Source: Lamellibrachia satsuma
Taxonomy: Eukaryota; Annelida; Polychaeta; Sabellida; Siboglinidae
Direction of reading: 5' to 3'
NCBI GenBank assembly: GCA_033239005.1
Contig: BSQZ01000009.1
Span: forward strand, 7,742,252-7,806,251
Length of the DNA stretch: 64,000 nt
The notes under the pieces were generated by a model that was not told where the DNA came from, searched no databases, and saw nothing but the letters and a program-made list of their open reading frames with translations. Below, one piece after another: positions 51,601 through 60,600 of this stretch; the stretch's first letter is position 1, and each line of letters opens with the position of its first letter. Made by a program: the position numbers and the translations under genes.

Positions 51601-54600
51601 TTCCACAAACAGCTGCCTCAGCTATCGTCCACAAACATTTGTCATCCCTTCTACAGAAGTGACACTACAAGAAATGGGGCAGGCAATACGTGCTGGCATT
51701 CTTCCAAATTCAGGCCAGGAGCAGACAATGCCAGATCAAGAGCCAAACTATGTTTGTGGTGATACGATGTGGAGGAATGTCACTAATCACCCATAAACAC
51801 AGCTACTGGTCTGTGGGGACCAGCAACACAGAATTTACTGTCACTGTCTGTGGCCTGTCTCGAATAATAAACAGGTAGAAAGTACAACATATAGTCTGGC
51901 AACACACTGATGGCAAAACCTGTGTGGCAAGTATGATGGTGACGTCATAAGGATAAGATTAGTATGAGATTGGTCATATAGTAGCTAGTGCATCAGATAA
52001 CACAAGATCGCCACTGGAAGTCACTATGTTACCTCCAGACAGATGCCCTTTGTACACTTACATAGTGAAGTCTTACAACATCACTCCTGTTTTGGCAATG
52101 TTTTCTCTTAATCACATTGACTGCAAATCAGTAATATCAAAGTAAGATCACTGTAAATGTGTGGGGTTTCTCTATCTGTTCTGAAAGAATATCCCTTCAT
52201 TAAGATGTACATATCACATAAAATGTAAAAAAAAGAAACAAGTGCCTGTATTGAATTAATAAATTACTAAGTATTTTACTACAGCAACAATATGGCTAGG
52301 GTGAATTATAGATGATGAAAAAATTTTGAACAGTGAATAGATTTAAATCAGTACTGGGTCAAATCAAATAAAAATAAACTGGAAACTTGTTTACAAAATA
52401 GTCAAATAAGCAACTTCCCTCTACTGTGACCTGGCTGGGGTGGCAGTGGGCAGCTGTCTGGGGAGCTAACTGACCACTCTGGACAACACAAAATGCAACG
52501 TACCTGGGCTGCGGATTTTCTCAGGCGCAGTGGAGAAGATGAACTCGACCCGGGATATTTCGGGGAAGCGAGGATCTGAACATAAATAACAGGCAGTGAA
52601 CTAGGAGCAGAGGTGGTGTGTGGTGATATTTATAGCACTGCCTGGCATTTTTATCTCATGACTGGCTGTGTGAACTGACCAGCCAGTGGGTAGAGTTACC
52701 TGGTCCTGCCTTCACAGATCTAACACTTTTATTTTGGTTGAAATCCGTATTTTTGACTTGAAATTCTGTATCCAATTTTTCTTTTTTATCGGCCAGAAAC
52801 ACTCCTATTCCAATCGAGTATCTATCAGGTTATAAAATATACCTGATCAAATGAAACCAGCTGGTTTTGCCAGAAATCTGCCTAATATTAACAGTATTTG
52901 CGTTTCGGTTGTACAAGAAGATGTACTTAGCATTATTCTTTCATTCAAAATAAATCCATATGATGTGGTAGGTTTTACCATCTCTAGACTACAACATTTA
53001 TTTCTCTTAAATACTGTACACTAGTCAGATTGTTATTTACTGTAAATTAGTATGTAAACTTTACATACTAATTTAACTGTTATTTACTGTAAACTAGTAT
53101 GTAAACTTTACATACTAGTTTAACTGTGCTATGCTGCAATATATTCATTTTAAGGCTTCAGGAATGCGTTTAATCAACAAAATTGCACCCTCTCGACTCA
53201 AGTGAAACATCATCAACAAAGTGAACATTGTAAAATGTCTGTAAGAGAGACAGTTATTACAATTATCCACTTTTCCAACACACCAAGTTAAGCTATAGAT
53301 TGTATTTGTATACTTGGGTGGCTTGAACCATAGGTATTACGTCTGCAGGTCCTTCTATAAGCATTCAACCGTGAACATTTTTGAGCTGGCTAATCTACTG
53401 TTTGTAAAAAAATTTCACAGCCACTAGCTCAAATTACACCAGTCAATTCACCAATTCATCACCACAAAAATTAAAATATAAAAACTTGCCCAATTCCTGG
53501 AACTGAGGAGTCCTACAGAGCTCCTGCGTACGTGTTTTTATGAACAATTCAACCTATTAAGATATATCCCAATGCAGACATGGCTAACATGCTAACACTA
53601 TTTCTAAAAATTTTTCTAGCAATCACTAAAAAGCCTAAATCTTCAACTCACGAATAGCAGTTGTTTTGACAAACTATTCAATCTATTATGATATCCCCAA
53701 AAGACTCTTATCTAATAATTCACTAAAACACAGAATTGTCTTTTCTTGCCTTTACACAAACAGAAACTACAAAAACTGTAGGAAAGTTACTAGTGTTGCC
53801 ACCTGGTTGCAATCGTATGCATCACACTGACAGTACTGCCACCTAGTGAGTAAAGTTGGTGAGAATGTAAAATGTCGAGTGTCTTCACTACGGGCATATG
53901 ATGGACACGGCAATGCTGTTATAAATTAGGTGCTTAGAATGGATTAGGACCATCATGGCCAAAAGTATTATTTTCAGAATAATGTTATTGCTTTTTCAAC
54001 AATTCTACCAAAAAATGGCTGAATGGTGCGTGCCCAATTAGTGCTTAACATACAAGGTTTAGCAACAAAAGTTTTTATGCATATGTCAGGAGAAAACAAA
54101 ATTTACAAGACAAGTTCGGACCTTTAGAAGATAGTGCTGGTAATATAATATCACGGGTTTATAATGGCGGAAGACCTAAATGGTTACTTTAGTTCAATGT
54201 TTACCAAAGAGAATATTAGTTCATTACCAGTTCCAGATGCTAAATTTCAGGAGGCTAAATCGGATTATTTAGGGCAGTTAATTGTAACTCCAGAAATGGT
54301 AGCTAAGAAAATAAAGGCAATGAAGGATAATAAATCACCTGGAGTGGATGGAATTCCTCCAAAACTTCTAATGGAAACAGTAGAACAAATCAGTATACCA
54401 CTTGCAAGAGTGTTCAACTTATCATTAAAAGAGGGAGTGTTCCTTTTGAATGGAAAGAAGCAAACATCATACCATTATTTAAATAGGGATCGAGAGAAAA
54501 GTCAGAGAATTACAGACCAGTGAGTTTAACGTCAGTGATTTGTAAATGATTAGAAAGGTTACTTAGAAACCTTGAAAGAGTGCAACACTCTGCTGCCAGA

Positions 54601-57600
54601 TTTGTTAAAAATGACTACAGACGAAACACAAATCCAGCAGATCTAATTACTGCCCTTGGATGGCCAACCCTCGAACGAAGGCGCATTATCAAACAAGCCA
54701 CTACCTTCTACAAAATTCTAAACAACATTATTGAGATCACCCCCCCTTCAGGTCTACTAACTCGCTCTCGAACCCGTGGACAATACATAGCCCCCAAGTG
54801 TCGTATAAATGCAATGGTCTTTTCATTTTATCCCAGAGCCATTCGCATATGGAATATGATTCCATCAAAAATTACCAACATAAAAAACCCAAAATCATTT
54901 CAAGAAGCTATTATGGAACTCCCTTTCACCACACCTCCTCACCTAAACTGCCTTTAAAACACAGTGCTCAGCGTAAATTTATCCAGGGTGTGGGTATGGA
55001 GACTGTCTATGTGTGCATGTGGCAAGGCAGCGACAGTGTCCATACACACAACCAACCTATTAAAAAATTTCGTTAAACATCCTATACATAAAATAAATAA
55101 AACTATCAAATAAAAACCATTTCAGCAACATTAATGATGAATGTACCACCCACAGCGCATGCGCACAGTCCACCACAAACTCCTGCGTTAGCCCAAGTTT
55201 GGGCTGTTTGGAGTAAACCACTTGAGACTTGAGACACGGTGGACTTCATTGTTAGGCATAAATTATAAATTCATCTCAATTATAAATTCATCTCAACATG
55301 GATTCCTAAAAGTGAGGTCATGCTTAACAAATATGTTATGTTTTTTGGAAGAAATCACTAAGTGGATTGACGAAAGCTTTTGACAAAGTGCCACATCAAA
55401 GATTACTACTTAAATTAAAAACCCATTGAATTGGGGGTGGCTTAATTGACTGGATAGAACAATGGCTGACTGACAGAAGACAGCATGTTGTAGTAGATGG
55501 AGAAGTTTCAAACTAGAAATCAGTTTTGAGTGGGGTACCACAAGGATCAGTATTAGGACCTTTATTATTCTTAATATATATCAATGACTTGGACGACAGT
55601 ATAACAAGTAACGTACTGAAATTTGCGGATGACACAAAACTGTTTAGAAAGGTTAATACTGATGGTGATAAACAACATTTACAAAACGATCTAGACAGAT
55701 TAGTTAAATGGTCTGAGAAACGGCAGATGTTGTTAAATTTTGGGAAATGTAAATGCCTACATACAGGACATGGGAACTTGGATGTAAACTATAAAATGGG
55801 AGATACCGTTCTGGGTACTACTGTAAAAGAAAAGGACTTAAGAGTTACAAGTGCTGTTATGAAAGTTTCAAAGCAGTGTGGTATTGCAGCTTCAAAAGGT
55901 AATGAAATTCTTGGGTTGAGTATGAGAAACATAACTTACAAGGAAAAAAAGCTAATTATACCTCTGTATAAAGCAATAGTTAGACCACGTGGCCCAATTT
56001 GCTAAACAGTGCGACCCATTTGTAACTTCCAGTAAAGAAAAAGGCTTAGTTTGTTCGCTTGGAAAAACCAAACTCATGACAAACATGCTTGTATTGCAAC
56101 TGGATCACAGTAACTTATATTGATACGTCCGATAAAAAAATACTTTTCAGATGGGTTGAGAGCATTGTGGGTGCAGCTAAAGCAGGGTTGAAAAAAAACC
56201 TGATTTAAAAATTTTTTTTTTATATTTAAAATCGGATTTTTTTATTTATTCGATTTTTTTGAAATCTGGTATACACAATGTCATAAAATATTTGACTATC
56301 AGGCTATCTGGTGTCAATACAACTACACAAGTGTGCACACTTTGTGCTTTTATATTTAAAAAAATCATAAATCACTGATTTTTTTGCAGTGATTTAAATC
56401 ATGATTTAAATCAAATGATTTAAATCAAACAACCCTGGGCTCAAGTGACACATTCAGTCAGGGCCGCACATGCTGCCCACATCAGTAAATGGGTTGAGAA
56501 CCACTGCCCGTTACCCTTAGCTGTAGATCTCACCTGTACATGCGTCGTCTAGCTCATGTTTGCTGAAGAGCAGTTTGTTGTCGGAGATGGCACATGTGTG
56601 AAACTGGCAGCGGAAGATGATGTCTCGCTGTGAGGATCGAGGCTGTTTGTGGTAGCACTTGATGAGGATGTCTCCTCGCAGCTGTAAACAGGGGTCCAGT
56701 GACACACACACTCGTCCCTCGCCCCCTTTCACATTGCTGCAAAAAACCAACAGAACTGTCACGCAGGTCATGAGCACAGCATTTGCAGTATATTAGTGCA
56801 CTTTTAATATCTGTGTTGGGATAAATTTATACAAAAGAGCAGTTTGTAAAATTTTCATTGTACACTGAAATTTGGTGTTATACAGTATTTGTTAGCATAC
56901 CCAGTTCTGCTAATTTACATTATTTTTTATCTAACCACGTCACCAAAGATATATTTTAATTAAAAATAAAACTTTCACCACATTATTTTATTTCAACAAG
57001 ATTGTGTACATTTCCTGAACGGTCAGAAATAAGTAAAATTAAACATTGAAAGCTGGAATATAACTCACTAAATGCCTGAGATGAATACGGTCTGCATTGC
57101 TTGGTAGACTTTGATGTAGGGGCGACAGCCACCCAGGGTGTCAAAGTTGGGCACCCCATGGATGACAAGGTGGTGTAGGAACAGGGGGTTGCTGTTGATC
57201 TTTATCGCCCCTGACAGCAACCCCGCAAAGTAGTGGATGTACCTGGCAACAAATCACACACATAACATCAATGAAAACATATATTTGTCATTAATTTTAT
57301 TGATTTATTACAAACACATTCAACAAGCTCCATCCAACACATGGTGCAGTTATGAAGTGTGATTATTGCGGAACTATTTGCAACAATAGAGAACATAATC
57401 CCCAACTTTGAATTTGCTAAAATCATTAGGTGTGTGAAACAAATATAAAATAGTACATTTGCGATATGCATCCCCTGTAATCATCCTCGGTGGCTAGCAG
57501 AGTAACACAAATAATTGGACGCAGCTGTGGAAAATGTCTAGAGAAAAATTACTATTTAAAAATGCGCAAGTCTGTTACTGGTTACATTGCAAACCAAATA

Positions 57601-60600
57601 TGCTTAAACATATGATACTTAAACATATGATGTCCTTAAATTACATATTTATATTATATTAACCAAAATCAATGTTATTGATTATGACGACTACAAGAGA
57701 ACTGACCTCCTTTGTGAGGGGTGAGTCGATCCACCCAACTTGTCGTCATAAAACCTCTTCATGGCAAATCTGTCGAGTGCCTGGTCATCACTGAAAATAT
57801 ACACAAGTAATATTAACCTAAAAGCCAACAAATATATTTAAAAAAAAACATCATGTGCTGACAAAGTCATGTCAAATAATAAGTAAGACAGTAGAAATGT
57901 AAAGCAGAGGCAACCATCCATTCTCATTGCCCTTCAGAAATATCAACATCAACAAAAAACAGATTTCCATCCAGTGTTAAGCGTGTTTGTCAAATGGCTC
58001 GGAATGCATATTCCAACTTGAGCTGAAAGTGGCTCCCTGATAACTGAAGGTTGCAAATTGGATATAAACAGAATAAGGGCCTTTGAGGTGAAACACTACG
58101 ATGCTGGGCATACCCTGGATAGCACACAGTGCCAACGTATCAGTAAAGAGTGAATCAGATACACTGCAAAATTGGTTGTGCAATTTTGGTGAGCTCAAAA
58201 GACGGAAATATTATGGCCACATTAAGAGGCATAGTAAAAAGACAACACTGGAGTGAATAGAGGCAGGGAAAGAGGCAGAGGCAAGTCACAGCAAAGACGG
58301 TAGAAAGTCATCACAGATGTCTTCAGAACATCGGCAGTGGCAGGCAGAATAGCTGGAGAAAGACATCGATTTTTCATAAAAAAAATTTGGGCAGCAACGT
58401 CCTAAACAGGATATGCAAATTGAAGAAGACGTTGGAGGCATCACCTGGCACAGATGCTGCTGTAGTGCATGTAAGCGGCAATGACAACACCCATCCGTCC
58501 CCGGCCATCCTTTGAGTGTATTACGACCACATTGCGGGGGTCGATGTTGAGCCAGGAGTCAATCGCCTTGCAGATACTACACAGACGCTCCAGTGGCGGC
58601 GCCAAGTGAGTCGGCCAGCCAAAGTCCAGCACCTGCAACAACAGTCCACAGGTCAGACACAACCAGTCCACAGCTGTATGTCCACAAGTCCCACACAACC
58701 ACAGTCCACAGCTATATATCCACAAGTCCCACATTACCAAGGGCCACAGCTATACGCGCACAAGTCCCACACTACCATGATACACAGCTATATGTCATAC
58801 ACAAGTCCCACACTACCACGGTCTACAGCTGTATGTCCACAAATCCCACACTATCATGAGCCACAGCTATGTCCTCAAGTCCCACACTAACATGGGCCAC
58901 AGCTATACATCCACAAGTCCCACACTAACATGGTCTACAAAGAAGTCCCATACTTTCACAGTTGTAAAACATCGTCAAGATGGTGCACGAAGTCCCACAC
59001 TTTTACAGTCCACAGCAGTACAAGATGGTATAATTGTCCACAGCTGTATGTGACGGGTTGTGCCACAGTGAATTATTCATTTCAGTAAATGTAGGTGTAC
59101 ACTCCCATGTGTGTTGTGTGGTGTTGAGAACAGTAGCCACATCTTACTCGAACCACCTGTGTTGACTGACTGCGATAGAGCAGAAAGTTCCACACTGTCT
59201 GTAATGATACAGTGAAACAAACAGATACTTACATTGTCGTTTATTTTGTGCATGTCACCCCTCTTTTCTGACAAATTGATCATCTGAAACATTATAAACA
59301 CATCTCTCGAACACAAACTCCTTGACGCAAATACATAATGGTTATCATAACACATGAAAGCATAAATAAATGTTGATATCAGCATTTACTTCAGATGAAA
59401 ATGTATTTATTGACACAGATTCTCAAAATATCATATCGTATCAGGCGACTGTACCAGGTAATTATTTAGTTCAATTAAGGATTGTTTCAATAACCAAACC
59501 TGCAGATGAAACTATCTAAAATTATTGACTGTGGATGAATATGGATGTGTCGTGCAGACAAATAAAGATCATAATAGCAGGACTGATGAATGTTCACATG
59601 TATGCATAACACTAACATTACCTCCTCCATTCAATCAACCCATCGCGAATCAGGTTTGTTGCAGTGTGTACATTTTTTATCATTTTTATGCGCATTTTTT
59701 TACTGTGCATTCAGTTTAATAAAATATTGCTTATTTTCGTTAAAATCATCACACAAATCGACTTTGAACGTTGGATATGCTAACTTGCAGAAGTATGAAT
59801 AGCCAAAAGTGCCACAGCACTTTTGTCCTGTTTTCATAAATTTTTAACAGTATCTGCTCATAATATAATAGTGTGTCCGATGATTTCATCAAAACGAAAT
59901 ACCACATTTGCAAAACGAGCCAGCGTGTCATAGTGGATACTAAACAGGTTTGATTTGTCAAAAAATTATAAAAAAATGAAACGTGCAAAAAAGTTTAATG
60001 AAGGAAGAAGCGTTAACCGTACCATGTAGTTGTCTGCGTGCTTGTTCTTCAGCATCTGGGCAACGTCTTTGGCACTGTTGCGGTAGGACGCCTCTTGGTT
60101 GGAGGCGCCAAAATACATCGCTGCACAAACAACAACATTCCTCATATCAGAACTTAGTTGGCACCAAATACATATAAGTAAAGTAAAAATGTATAGTAAA
60201 AATGACCAGAAACAAGCAATTTCTATACATAATATGTAAGTATATAAGTAATATCTAAGTCACTGTTAGAGGCAGACCAAGTTGAGATAGGTATACCCGA
60301 ATAAGAATGGCAAGCCATGTTGTGACAGATTAAGCCAATTCGAAAAGGATATATAATATCTAATAAAACATTTAACCATGAAAAAAAATTTTCATGAAAA
60401 ATTCTATAAACATATTATAGATTCTATTGAATAAAATTCTTTTTGTAGAATTCAACAGAGTTCAAATTCAATAGAATTCTACAGAGTAGAGTATATTTGT
60501 GCATAGAAAACAATAGAATACAACAGATTATATAGAAATTGTTTACTTCTACTTCAATTTTGTATAGATTTGTATAGAATAAGCAAATATTAGAATTCTA

